A DNA stretch of 47,158 nucleotides from Deinococcus sp. Arct2-2 (GTDB lineage: Bacteria; Deinococcota; Deinococci; Deinococcales; Deinococcaceae): the NCBI RefSeq assembly GCF_004801315.1, contig NZ_SSNW01000040.1, positions 1 to 47,158 on the forward strand, given 5' to 3'. Below the pieces are notes generated by a model. The model saw only the letters and a list, made by a program, of their open reading frames with translations. It was not told the DNA's origin and did no database searches. The position numbers and the translations under genes were made by a program. Of the stretch, positions 23,303 to 31,293 are shown piece after piece. The first letter of the stretch is position 1. Each line of letters opens with the position of its first letter.

Positions 23303-23338
23303 AAATCATTCACGACCTAGATTTATCGTGAATGATTT
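23303..23338. terminator. bidirectional hairpin terminator between pdxT and the MocA-type gene
   Basis: AAATCATTCACGA and TCGTGAATGATTT form a perfect 13-bp stem with a 10-nt loop between the two convergent stops. On the minus strand GTTTGATTTTC follows. The right arm is part of the 21-bp repeat also found at 7667-7687. Confidence 0.75.
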
Positions 23339-23344
23339 CACTTA
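23324..23344. repeat. 21-bp intergenic repeat, copy 2
   Basis: It is identical to 7667-7687 over 21 bases (begins TATCGTGAATGA). Here it forms the right arm of a long terminator stem. Both copies lie between convergent genes. Confidence 0.6.
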
Positions 23345-23351
23345 TTCCCAT

Positions 23352-24560
23352 TCAACCCAACCGCTCAATTGTTGCGCTCAACCGCGCCCGCTCTGCCGCA
23401 AACGCCATCCGGTGGGAATCCAGCGACTCGGCCAATGGGGTAGGCGGCGCAGCCTCACGCCGCAAGTACGCCAGCCACCCGGCCACCAAGCCCACGTCAC
23501 CGCCACCGTGAGTGCCCGCCGCGTCTACCACCCAGCGATCCACTTCACCCGTGCGGAAGTCGTGGAGTTCCAGTTCGCCCCGTTCCATCTGCCCGCGCAG
23601 TTCGCCGTGCGTGCCCAGCAGTTTCAGCGTGCGCCTATTGTTGTGCGTAAATGCGCTGACGGTGAGTTGGGCGATCACGCCGTTGGCAAACGTTACGGTC
23701 ACGGCCTGATGGTCTGCGACGTTGTTGCCGCCGCCGTACACGCAGCGGCCATACGGCCCGTATGTCAAAGCGTCGGCCAACGAGACGCCGCCCGCCGTGA
23801 GGACGGTCACGGGCCACGCTGCCGGATCGCGCCCGCCGTAAATGGTACAGGCATCATACGGACACGCCAGCACCGCACACGTCACGCAGCGGGCTGAGGC
23901 TTCCGCCGGAGCATCCTCGGGCCGGAAATGATGAAGCCCGCCTTCACTGGACACCCGCACTGGCGGCGCACCCGCGAACCAGCGCAGCAAGTCCAGATCA
24001 TGCCCACTTTTAGCCAGTACAAACGGCGCGGCGGACGGACTACAGCGCCAGTTGCCCCGCACATACGAATGCGCGTAGTGCCAGTAAGCGACATTCTCCG
24101 CGTGTACGATGCCCACCAGTCGCCCCAGTCGCCCCGAATCCAGCACGGCCCGCACCGCACCAAAAAATGCGGTGGCCCGCAAGACATGACAGACCGTGAC
24201 CCGCCCCGCAGACGCCGCTTCTGCCGCCAGCAACTGCTCTAAATCGGATTCCTGCAAGCAGATCGGCTTTTCCAGCAGCACGTCGTAGCCCAGTGCCAGA
24301 GCTTGCAGGCATGGCCCCATATGTGCATCGTCGGGTGTGGCGATCACCAGTGCATCGACCACTCGGCCCAGTGCAAAAAAAGCGTCGGCATCGGCAAAAC
24401 AGGCATCCGCATTCAGCCCATGCCTTGCCGCGACTTCGGCCAAGCGTGCAGGCCGCATGTCAACCAAATGCGTGATCCGTGCGCCCTGCGCCGCCAGATG
24501 CCGAGCGTACACATCCGCGCCCCGGTTGCCGCAGCCGAGGACGGCGATGGTTGGACTCAC
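23352..24560 (-). CDS. Gfo/Idh/MocA family oxidoreductase
   Basis: This 402-residue NAD(P)-dependent oxidoreductase has an N-terminal Rossmann domain (AVLGCGNRGADVYARHLAAQG) and the family's catalytic-lysine signature in VLLEKPICLQ. The C-terminal alpha/beta substrate domain contains a cysteine cluster (ARCVTCAVLACPYDACTIYGG), which is unusual and could bind a metal. Substrates of this family are usually sugars or cyclitols; none can be named. The GTG start overlaps the epimerase stop (GTGA), so it belongs to the peptidoglycan-peptide cluster upstream, where it may process a sugar or other breakdown product; that role is inferred. Confidence 0.88.
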   Translation of the reverse strand: MSPTIAVLGCGNRGADVYARHLAAQGARITHLVDMRPARLAEVAARHGLNADACFADADAFFALGRVVDALVIATPDDAHMGPCLQALALGYDVLLEKPICLQESDLEQLLAAEAASAGRVTVCHVLRATAFFGAVRAVLDSGRLGRLVGIVHAENVAYWHYAHSYVRGNWRCSPSAAPFVLAKSGHDLDLLRWFAGAPPVRVSSEGGLHHFRPEDAPAEASARCVTCAVLACPYDACTIYGGRDPAAWPVTVLTAGGVSLADALTYGPYGRCVYGGGNNVADHQAVTVTFANGVIAQLTVSAFTHNNRRTLKLLGTHGELRGQMERGELELHDFRTGEVDRWVVDAAGTHGGGDVGLVAGWLAYLRREAAPPTPLAESLDSHRMAFAAERARLSATIERLG

Positions 24561-25582
24561 GCCCGCGTCACGCCCCAGCCCACGCCAGTCGGCCTCCCCA
24601 CTGTTCCGGCTTGCCAGTCCAGCCCCGTATAAGGGTCATCGGCTAATAATAACGCCCCGTCCAAGTCGGCCCAGTCACACGCGCCCGCCAAATGTGCCGC
24701 CGCCGCAATCCCCAGCGAGCTTTCGATCATGCAGCCCATCATGACCTGTAGGCCGTGCGTGCGGGCCAGCCTCAGCGCACGCAACGCTTGCAATGGCCCC
24801 CCCAGTTTCGCCAATTTCAGGTTCACACCGTCAAAGGCCGCCGCCAACGCGGGCACGTCCGACACATGGTGCAAGCTCTCGTCGGCCACGATAGGCACGC
24901 GGGACACCGCACGCAGCGCGGCGTGACCCTCCAAATCGCCCGCCGCGAGGGGTTGCTCCAGCAGTTCTACGCGGGCCGCGTCCAACACGCCCAGCACCCG
25001 CTTCGCCTGCGGGCGCGTCCACACGGCGTTGGCGTCTACCCGCAGGGCCACATCAGGCGCTTCTTCGCGGAGGGCTTCCACGATTTTTTGATCTCGGTCC
25101 GTTCCCAGCTTCACCTTCAAAATGCCGTGCCCGCGCCCTACGGCTTCCCGTGCCTGCCGCCGCATCTCGGGCAACTCGGCCAGACTGACCGTATAACTGC
25201 TTTCGGGAATCGGCGCAGGGGAGAGGCCCAGCAGCCGCCACACCGGAAGCCCCGCACGGCGGGCGCACCACTCCAGCGCGGCCATTTCCAACGCACATTT
25301 GGCACTCGGATGATGAAACGGCATGAGGGCCGTGAGGCGGGAATGCAACCCGTCCCAGTCCCAAGGATCATCAGAAACAGCCCCCGCCAGCAGCGGCAAT
25401 ACCGCTTCCACCGTCCCCCGCGTTTCGCCGTAAAAAGCGTTGGGCGCGGCCTCGCCCTGCCCGGTCACGCCCTCAGAGGAGAGGCTGACGAAGGTACGCG
25501 GATAGACCGAATGCGTCCAGCGGGCAATCCCGAACGGCTGCGCGGTCTGAAGTTCCAGCGTTTCCCACGTGACCTGAATCAA
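24557..25582 (-). CDS. dipeptide epimerase (L-Ala-D/L-Glu type), enolase superfamily
   Basis: This enolase-superfamily enzyme (341 residues) probably epimerises L-Ala-D-Glu from peptidoglycan to L-Ala-L-Glu. The acid-base lysines are in ILKVKLGTD and NLKLAKLGG. Metal ligands are the Asp of RVDANAVW, the Glu of ELLEQPL and the Asp of IVADESLH. The N-terminal lid shows WETLELQTAQPFGIARW, typical of these epimerases. The frame extends upstream to 25609, but the TTG at 25582 overlaps the NlpC gene stop as TTGA and gives the usual N-terminus, so it is preferred. Gene order with an NlpC/P60 peptidase matches B. subtilis ykfB-ykfC. Confidence 0.92.
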   Translation of the reverse strand: MIQVTWETLELQTAQPFGIARWTHSVYPRTFVSLSSEGVTGQGEAAPNAFYGETRGTVEAVLPLLAGAVSDDPWDWDGLHSRLTALMPFHHPSAKCALEMAALEWCARRAGLPVWRLLGLSPAPIPESSYTVSLAELPEMRRQAREAVGRGHGILKVKLGTDRDQKIVEALREEAPDVALRVDANAVWTRPQAKRVLGVLDAARVELLEQPLAAGDLEGHAALRAVSRVPIVADESLHHVSDVPALAAAFDGVNLKLAKLGGPLQALRALRLARTHGLQVMMGCMIESSLGIAAAAHLAGACDWADLDGALLLADDPYTGLDWQAGTVGRPTGVGWGVTRA

Positions 25583-26454
25583 CCGTTCCACCGCCCGAAG
25601 CCCGTGCAACTCGCTGCCAACCTCGCGCCGTACTCACCCTCCCCAAACGTTTCTACCGTGACCCGCATATGCGTCGCGTTGGCGTGTACCATGCGCCGCT
25701 CGTCCAGCATGAGGCCCACATGTCCGGGGAAAAAAGCCAAATCCCCCCGCATCGGCTCGTTCACTCCCGTCAGTTCCTCTTGCTGCAAGTCGGCGTCACG
25801 CGGAATGGCCCGCCCGAAGGCTGCATAAGCCAACTGCGACAGCCCGGAACAATCCAGCCCCCAAGCCGAACGCCCGCCCCAGATATACGGCGTGTCCAGA
25901 AAACGCAGGGCAAAGTCAGCCACATCACCCTCTGACACAGCCAAAAAGCAGACCGCCTGCACCCACGCCGCCGCACCGTCCGGCAGCAGCACGGGCCGCC
26001 ACACCCGCCCGCCTTCGGTCACGTTCTCACCACTCCCCAGCACCACTGCCGCCCCGAAACACAGCTCGGCCACTACAGGCGCACTGACCTTTGGCCGGGC
26101 ATACGCATGAGCGCGTAAAGCCGTGACCGTCAGTGTTTCCCCGGCGGATAAGCTGTCCAGCACACCGTTCGACTGCACCCAGCCCGGATAGCCGTCATGC
26201 CCGGTCTTGACCCATGCCCAGTCTTCACCCTTCAGCAGTACCGACACCGCTTCACCCGGCAAAACCTCACTGACCTGCTCGGCCCCCTTATCTGGCGCGG
26301 CCCGCAAGCTCAGCCGTGCATTCGCCCAACCCGCTTGAGGCGTCAGCCAGCGCCAATCCGCACCTTCCAACTGGCCTTGCAAGCTTGTTTCAGCCAATCG
26401 GCGTTCGGGATCGTAGGCGTGTAGGCGCGGGTCTATGGTGGGAAGAGCAGTCAT
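25579..26454 (-). CDS. NlpC/P60 gamma-D-glutamyl-L-diamino acid endopeptidase
   Basis: This 291-residue protein has two SH3-like regions (about residues 35-95 and 100-165) and a C-terminal NlpC/P60 (C40) domain. The catalytic Cys is in WGLDCSGLSQLAYAAFG, the His in FFPGHVGLMLDE, and a third polar residue in MVHANATHM. The layout matches YkfC-type endopeptidases, which cut peptidoglycan peptides after D-Glu. No signal peptide is visible, so it probably acts on imported peptides in the cytoplasm. TAGGCT on the minus strand (26461-26466) ends 6 nt before the ATG. It overlaps the epimerase gene by 4 bases. Confidence 0.92.
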   Translation of the reverse strand: MTALPTIDPRLHAYDPERRLAETSLQGQLEGADWRWLTPQAGWANARLSLRAAPDKGAEQVSEVLPGEAVSVLLKGEDWAWVKTGHDGYPGWVQSNGVLDSLSAGETLTVTALRAHAYARPKVSAPVVAELCFGAAVVLGSGENVTEGGRVWRPVLLPDGAAAWVQAVCFLAVSEGDVADFALRFLDTPYIWGGRSAWGLDCSGLSQLAYAAFGRAIPRDADLQQEELTGVNEPMRGDLAFFPGHVGLMLDERRMVHANATHMRVTVETFGEGEYGARLAASCTGFGRWNG

Positions 26455-26460
26455 AGCCTC

Positions 26461-26466
26461 AGCCTA
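26461..26466 (-). promoter_or_regulatory. -10 box before the NlpC/P60 gene
   Basis: On the minus strand this reads TAGGCT, ending 6 nt before the ATG at 26454. It suggests that an internal leaderless transcript starts here, in addition to possible read-through from the dipeptidase gene. Confidence 0.45.
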
Positions 26467-26510
26467 AAGCATAGAGGCTGTGGGTGATGGGCAAACCATG
26501 TTTCACGGTG

Positions 26511-27494
26511 TTACAAATACTGCGTCATCCACCGCGCCCAATTGCCCCCCAGCACCCCGGCCCGTACCTCCGCTGGCAACACGTCCACACTGCCCGGAAT
26601 ATCCCGGTAGGCATCCACTCCCCCCGGACACTTCTCCTGCCCAAATCCACCGTCTAAGTCGGTGCCAAGTGCCACCCGATCCCATCCGATTAGGCCAGCG
26701 TAGTGCTGAGCGTGATCGGCCAAGCGGCTCAGGGGAGGACGCGGATCGCCGTCCTGCCAGCCGTCCTGCAAGAACTTGGACGGGTAGACCAGCCCGATCA
26801 CGCCGTCTTTGTCGGCAATGGCGCGGGCCATGTCGTCGGTCAGGTGCCTGTTTCCGGCCACAACATGTCGGCTGTTGGCGTGCGTGGCGATCATGCGTGG
26901 GTGCAACTCTGCCGCGTCCCAAAAGCTGGCGTCGTCCAGATGCGAGGCGTCCAACGCAAGATCCATCGACGCCATTGCCGAAACCAATTCCCGTCCGGCA
27001 TCGGTCAGAGGGCCGGGCGCTTCCGTGCCGCCCGCGTACCGGGTGCGGCCCCATGCCGGGCCAATCACCCGCACGCCCGCCGCCGCCCAGAACGCCAGAT
27101 CATCCACATCCCGCACCGGGTCAGCGCCTTCCATCAGCAGCACGACTCCCACAGGTGCGTCAGCAGAGGCCAAATGTGCGGCCACCTCCGCGCCCGTCCG
27201 CAATAACCGCAAGTATCCGCCGTCTTCCCAGCGCCGGTACTGCTCCAGTTGCCCCAGCGCCTGCCGCCGCGCCCCCACGTGATCCTCGTAACCATCCGGA
27301 CTCTCCACCGTTTTGGGCAAGGCAAACAGCGTGCCGAAGCACACGCGCAGGCCCGCCGCCCCCATCTCCGAAAAGGTCACGGTGGCCGTTTCACCCGCCA
27401 CCGGATCGCTGCGCCGCAAGTCCTCCAGCGGCAAGGTCAAGTCCCGCCCCAGCGCGGCGTTGAAGGCCAAGTCCAGATGTCCGTCGATCAGCAT
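26511..27494 (-). CDS. membrane dipeptidase (M19, renal dipeptidase-like)
   Basis: This 327-residue zinc dipeptidase of family M19 hydrolyses dipeptides, including those with a D-residue. The first metal site HxD is in IDGHLDLAFNAAL. Other family segments are LLMEGADPV, ALDASHLDDASFWD and IATHANSRHV. The frame is open upstream to 27551, but TACAAT on the minus strand (27507-27502) ends 7 nt before the ATG at 27494, giving a leaderless start at MLIDGHLDL. It lies 56 bases upstream of the NlpC/P60 gene on the same strand and fits the same job: breaking L-Ala-L-Glu or related dipeptides to amino acids. Confidence 0.92.
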   Translation of the reverse strand: MLIDGHLDLAFNAALGRDLTLPLEDLRRSDPVAGETATVTFSEMGAAGLRVCFGTLFALPKTVESPDGYEDHVGARRQALGQLEQYRRWEDGGYLRLLRTGAEVAAHLASADAPVGVVLLMEGADPVRDVDDLAFWAAAGVRVIGPAWGRTRYAGGTEAPGPLTDAGRELVSAMASMDLALDASHLDDASFWDAAELHPRMIATHANSRHVVAGNRHLTDDMARAIADKDGVIGLVYPSKFLQDGWQDGDPRPPLSRLADHAQHYAGLIGWDRVALGTDLDGGFGQEKCPGGVDAYRDIPGSVDVLPAEVRAGVLGGNWARWMTQYL

Positions 27495-27501
27495 AGGCGA
27501 C

Positions 27502-27507
27502 ATTGTA
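27502..27507 (-). promoter_or_regulatory. -10 box for leaderless M19 dipeptidase gene
   Basis: On the minus strand TACAAT ends 7 nt before the ATG at 27494. It overlaps an alternative in-frame ATG at 27503, which argues against that ATG being the start. Confidence 0.55.
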
Positions 27508-27573
27508 GGCCGCTCACCCGGCCCGAACTTCCGCGAATCTTGACCCTCCACCCCGGCCCACCGTCCATCACGC

Positions 27574-27579
27574 TATGCT
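27574..27579 (+). promoter_or_regulatory. -10 box for leaderless alpha/beta hydrolase gene
   Basis: TATGCT ends 7 nt before a GTG at 27587. The in-frame ATG at 27575 lies inside the box, so the GTG is the better start. Confidence 0.55.
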
Positions 27580-27586
27580 GCCCCGC

Positions 27587-28321
27587 GTGCGCTCCCTCCA
27601 GTTCCGACATGGTTTAGCCACGCTGCGCTACGACGCGGCAGGCAATGGTGAGCCGGTGGTGCTGATTCACGGCCTCAGCGGTTCGGGCCGTTGGTGGCGG
27701 CACAATGTCCCCGTGTTCTCTCAGTCTCACCGCGTCTTTGTCCTTGACCTCGCCGGATACGGCGGCGCACGGCGGCAGCGTTCCCTCGGCGTGCGTGAAG
27801 ACGCGGCCCTGATCGCCGCGTGGCTGGACAACCAAAACCTACATGACGTGACCCTGATCGGCCACAGCATGGGCGGCCATATCGCCCTGCATGTGGCGGC
27901 CCTGCGTCCCGTGCGGGTCAAGAATCTGGTCTTGGCCTGTGCCAGCGGCCTCTTGGACGGTCATCCGGTGCGGGTGGCCCTCAAGTTGCCGCGTGCGGTG
28001 GTCACGGGCCGCAAATCGTTCGTGCCGCGCATTCTGCTGGACGCCGCCCGCGCGGGCCTGCCAAACATGTGGCGCAGCACCGTTCATCTACTGGGAGACA
28101 ATATTTTAGATGTGCTGCCCGGCCTGAATGTCCGGACACTGGTCATCTGGGGCGCACGCGACGCCCTTGTTCCTGTCCGGCTGGGCCGTGCGCTGGCCGC
28201 CGCCATTCCCGGCGCACGCTACGAAGAAATCGCGGGGGCAGGCCACGTAGTCATGGTAGACGCCCCCGAGTGGTTCAACTCGCTGGTACTGGACTTTTTG
28301 CGCGAAGGCACGGCTCAGTGA
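27587..28321 (+). CDS. alpha/beta hydrolase
   Basis: This 244-residue protein has the alpha/beta-hydrolase fold. The oxyanion segment is VVLIHGLSGSGRWW, the nucleophile Ser sits in LIGHSMGGHIAL, and the acid and His lie in WGARDALVPV and AGAGHVVMVDAP. The substrate is unknown; esterase, lactonase or C-C hydrolase activity are all possible. The GTG start follows a TATGCT box. Its TGA overlaps the GTG of a second alpha/beta hydrolase (GTGA). It is divergent from the M19 dipeptidase gene. Confidence 0.88.
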   Translation: MRSLQFRHGLATLRYDAAGNGEPVVLIHGLSGSGRWWRHNVPVFSQSHRVFVLDLAGYGGARRQRSLGVREDAALIAAWLDNQNLHDVTLIGHSMGGHIALHVAALRPVRVKNLVLACASGLLDGHPVRVALKLPRAVVTGRKSFVPRILLDAARAGLPNMWRSTVHLLGDNILDVLPGLNVRTLVIWGARDALVPVRLGRALAAAIPGARYEEIAGAGHVVMVDAPEWFNSLVLDFLREGTAQ

Positions 28322-29121
28322 CACTTGAAGCCTCACACCCCGGCCAATCACACTTCACCCGCGTGAACGGCCTGCATACTCACGCTTGGGTACGGGGCAG
28401 CGGCCCCCCGCTGGTGCTGGTGCCGGGACTGGGCTGCGCGTCATGGATGTATGTGCGCGTGTCCCGCGAACTGGCCCGCGAGCGCACCGTGTACGTGTAC
28501 GACCCGCCCGGTCACGGCTTCAGCGAGGGCCGCCGCGATTATCCGCGCAACATCGAAGACCTGACCGATCATTTGGCGAAGTGGCTCGTGGAATGCGGCC
28601 TGAACTGTGCGCCGCTGTTCGGGCATTCGCTGGGCGGCGAAGTCATTTTTGATCTGGCGGCCCGCTATCCCACCTGCACGTCGGCGCTGATCGCCTGCGC
28701 CCCCACCGGCATTCCCGAAAACCCCAGTGTGACCATGCAGTTCCTGCGCCTGCTGCGTGACCTGCCGCACGAGCGCTTGCCCCTGCTGTTGCCCGCCCTG
28801 AGCGCCTATTCCACCAGCGGCCCCGCGCTGATGCTGAGGCTGGCTACCGACCAGAGCCAGCACGACACCGGCCCGATCTTGAAGAAGGTGCGCGTGCCCA
28901 CGCTGCTGCTGGACGGCGATCTGGACTACGTGATCCGCTCTTGGACAGTACGCGACCTGCGCCGCGCCATTCCCGACGCCCTCGTGAAAACCGTGCCCGG
29001 CGGAACCCACGCCCTCACCGATTCGCACCCCAAAACGGTGGCCCGCTACACGCTAGATTTCCTGAAGCTCGTGGAAGCCCACGCCCAGCGCGGAGAACCC
29101 GGAGCGGTCTTTCCGGCATAG
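28318..29121 (+). CDS. alpha/beta hydrolase, coupled to the upstream paralogue
   Basis: This 267-residue alpha/beta hydrolase has LVLVPGLGCASWMYV (oxyanion), LFGHSLGGEVIFDLA (nucleophile Ser), LLDGDLDYVIRSW (acid) and VPGGTHALTDSHP (His). The frame is open upstream into the preceding gene, but the GTG at 28318 overlapping that gene's stop is the natural start. The two hydrolases share fold and catalytic layout but not close sequence, so they are an old pair or unrelated neighbours. They may act in sequence on one substrate; this is inferred from coupling. Confidence 0.87.
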   Translation: MTLEASHPGQSHFTRVNGLHTHAWVRGSGPPLVLVPGLGCASWMYVRVSRELARERTVYVYDPPGHGFSEGRRDYPRNIEDLTDHLAKWLVECGLNCAPLFGHSLGGEVIFDLAARYPTCTSALIACAPTGIPENPSVTMQFLRLLRDLPHERLPLLLPALSAYSTSGPALMLRLATDQSQHDTGPILKKVRVPTLLLDGDLDYVIRSWTVRDLRRAIPDALVKTVPGGTHALTDSHPKTVARYTLDFLKLVEAHAQRGEPGAVFPA

Positions 29122-29253
29122 GATCAAGGGTGAAAGGGGCGATTGGCAGTGCGTTTGGATCGCCGTCGACACTTTAACGCAATTAAATTGCTCTACCCTA
29201 CCCGCCTAGCCAACCCCACGCAACAGCGTTGCTCAAGTGTCCCGCTCAAATGC

Positions 29254-29259
29254 TACACT
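29254..29259 (+). promoter_or_regulatory. -10 box for leaderless aminotransferase gene
   Basis: TACACT ends 7 nt before the ATG at 29267. TTGCTC at 29229-29234 is a possible weak -35 element with a 19-nt spacer. Confidence 0.55.
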
Positions 29260-29266
29260 CGGTCAA

Positions 29267-30442
29267 ATGTTCGAGGACACCCACGACAACCACGTACTCC
29301 TAACGCCCGGCCCCACCCCGATTCATCCCCGCGCCCAAAAAGCCATGATGCGCGGGATGCTTGGGCACATGGATCCCGAAGTCTTCGCCCTGAACCGCGA
29401 AATTCAGGCCGACCTGCGCGTGATGTACGGCACCGAACCCGAAGCCTTCACGGCACTCTTGGCGGGCACGGGCAGCCTCGGCATGGAGGCGGGCTTTGCG
29501 AATCTGGTGGAAAAGGGCGACGAAATTCTGGTCTGCGCCAACGGCAGCTTCGGGCGGCGCATGGCTGAAATGGCCGCCCGCTACGGCGCTCACGTGCGGC
29601 TGGTGACGGCACCGCTGGGTGAAGCCATCAAGCCCGAAGACGTGGCCGCACACTTGGACGGCGTAGCGATGGTAGCCGTCGTTCACGGCGAAACGAGTAC
29701 CGGTGTGCTGAATCCTGTGCCCGAAATTGCCAAGCTGGTACGCGGCAGCGGCGTGCTGCTCACCGTAGACGCCGTAACGACGGCTGGAATGGAACCCTTC
29801 CATATGCAGGACTGGGGCGTAGACTACGCCTACACAGGCGCACAAAAATGCCTGTCGGCCCCGCCCGGACTCGCGCCCATTGCCATCAGCGAACGCGCCT
29901 TTGCCCGCTACGCCGCACGCCGCACGCCTACGCCGCTGTGGTACTGCGACTTCGAGGGCCTGCGCGACTACTGGGTGGAGCATACCTACCACCACACCAT
30001 TCCCGTGAACTTGCACTACGCTTTTCACGCCGCCCTGCAAGCCGCGCTGGAAGAAGGTCTAGACGCCCGAAAACTGCGGGTGCAGCAGCTTGGGCAGGTC
30101 ATCACGCGCACCCTCGCGCCGCTGGGGTTCTCACACTATGTTCGCCGCCCCGAAGACCGCTTGCCCACCGTGCTGGCCCTGCGCCTGCCCGCTGGCATGG
30201 ACGACAGCGCCGTGCGCTTGGCCCTCCGCGCCCGCGAAATCAGCGTGACAGGCGGCCTCGGCCCCACCGCTGGCGTGATCTGGCGACTGGGCCTGATGGG
30301 AGAAGCGGCCCGCCCCGCGCCGTACCGCGCCTTGATGGTGGCCCTGCAAGACCTGTTGGGCGCACCCGGTTTGGTGGCCCGCTACGAAGAGGAACTGGAA
30401 GTGGCGGGCTTGGTGGGGGAGAAGCAAAGCGTGCTGGTCTAG
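29267..30442 (+). CDS. class V aminotransferase (alanine/serine-glyoxylate type)
   Basis: This 391-residue PLP enzyme belongs to the alanine-glyoxylate / serine-glyoxylate / small-subunit hydrogenase-like aminotransferase group. The N-terminal [14 protein letters not shown] and the glycine-rich [14 protein letters not shown] are typical. The PLP lysine is in [16 protein letters not shown], and the substrate-carboxylate Arg is probably in VIWRLGLMG. The donor and acceptor cannot be fixed from sequence. The frame is open from 29237, but the TACACT box 7 nt upstream supports the ATG at 29267. A bidirectional terminator follows. Confidence 0.92.
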   Translation: MFEDTHDNHVLLTPGPTPIHPRAQKAMMRGMLGHMDPEVFALNREIQADLRVMYGTEPEAFTALLAGTGSLGMEAGFANLVEKGDEILVCANGSFGRRMAEMAARYGAHVRLVTAPLGEAIKPEDVAAHLDGVAMVAVVHGETSTGVLNPVPEIAKLVRGSGVLLTVDAVTTAGMEPFHMQDWGVDYAYTGAQKCLSAPPGLAPIAISERAFARYAARRTPTPLWYCDFEGLRDYWVEHTYHHTIPVNLHYAFHAALQAALEEGLDARKLRVQQLGQVITRTLAPLGFSHYVRRPEDRLPTVLALRLPAGMDDSAVRLALRAREISVTGGLGPTAGVIWRLGLMGEAARPAPYRALMVALQDLLGAPGLVARYEEELEVAGLVGEKQSVLV

Positions 30443-30454
30443 ATTTCAAACCAC

Positions 30455-30492
30455 AAGAAAGAGGCATCTGCACACGCGGACGCCTCTTTCTT
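30455..30492. terminator. bidirectional terminator
   Basis: AAGAAAGAGGC and GCCTCTTTCTT form a perfect 11-bp stem with a 16-nt loop between convergent genes. T-rich sequence (CTTCTT) follows on the plus strand and TTGTGG on the minus strand. Confidence 0.8.
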
Positions 30493-30505
30493 CTTCTCCC
30501 ACTGC

Positions 30506-31207
30506 CTACATTTTCCCCGTGCGAATCACATCCGCGATCACAGGCGGCAGGTTCCACGCCATGATGTCGAACGCGCTTGACGCAAAATCATACGTGACCT
30601 TGTGCAGCGACACTTTCGGTCTGCGGCCCACACAGTCCACAATCGCCACATCTGCCCCCGGCTCGTGGTTCAGGCTGAGGCCCACGCTGCCCGGATCGAG
30701 AAAAGTGGTGTCTCCAATCACGCGCACAAACGGTACATGCGAGCCGCCCACCACGACCACGCGTGAGCTGAGACTGTCGGCCAACGCTTCCAGCTCCCGC
30801 TCCTGCGCCATCAGGTCTATGCGGTCTTCGGGATTGTGCGGCGAGCCGTGAAAGAAGCGCACCCGGCCCACCGGGGTCATAATTCGGCCACCGGGCGGCA
30901 AACGGCGCAGGTAGTCGTTTTGCTCCGGCGTCAACATTTTGCGCGTCCAGACTAACACCTGATCGGCCACGCCTTTTCGCTCGGCACGTTCTCCAAGCTC
31001 CATCGACACGCGCATGTCGCTGCTGCCGAGGCCCGTGGCCCAGCCCTCGCGGCGCACAAAGTCGATGACCGGGCCGGGGCTTGCGCCGTAGCCCACCAGA
31101 TCACCCACCACGATCACCTGATTGACAATATTTTCCGATAAAAACCGTTTCACGGATGTCAGCGCGTGAATGTTGGCATGCAGGTCACTGATAAACGCGA
31201 TTCTCAA
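30506..31207 (-). CDS. calcineurin-like metallophosphoesterase with altered metal motifs
   Basis: This 233-residue protein has the YfcE-like phosphoesterase fold: [12 protein letters not shown] (metal Asp and His), [13 protein letters not shown] (second Asp), [12 protein letters not shown] and FLDPGSVGL. Two normally conserved motifs differ. The GNHD/E motif is GSSD (in GLGSSDMRV), and GHTH is GGSH (in VVGGSHVPF). The usual Asn and two of the His ligands are therefore missing, which may lower activity or change the metal or substrate. The start is a TTG; TAGGAT on the minus strand (31217-31222) ends 9 nt upstream. Confidence 0.85.
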   Translation of the reverse strand: MRIAFISDLHANIHALTSVKRFLSENIVNQVIVVGDLVGYGASPGPVIDFVRREGWATGLGSSDMRVSMELGERAERKGVADQVLVWTRKMLTPEQNDYLRRLPPGGRIMTPVGRVRFFHGSPHNPEDRIDLMAQERELEALADSLSSRVVVVGGSHVPFVRVIGDTTFLDPGSVGLSLNHEPGADVAIVDCVGRRPKVSLHKVTYDFASSAFDIMAWNLPPVIADVIRTGKM

Positions 31208-31243
31208 GGTCTGTTTATCCTAGCAGCCCAGCAGCGCGGCGCG

Positions 31244-31274
31244 GCAGCAAACCCCCCAAAGGGGGCGAGGTGGG
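31244..31274. repeat. GC-rich hairpin repeat resembling the core of elements A and B
   Basis: CAGCAAACCCCCC followed by AAAGGGGGCGAGGTGGGG forms a C-run/G-run hairpin like the core of elements A and B, but without the GGTCTAAGGG ends. It lies between the phosphoesterase and TPR genes. Similarity was judged by eye only. Confidence 0.35.
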
Positions 31275-31293
31275 GTGTGGGCAGGAGCAACTG

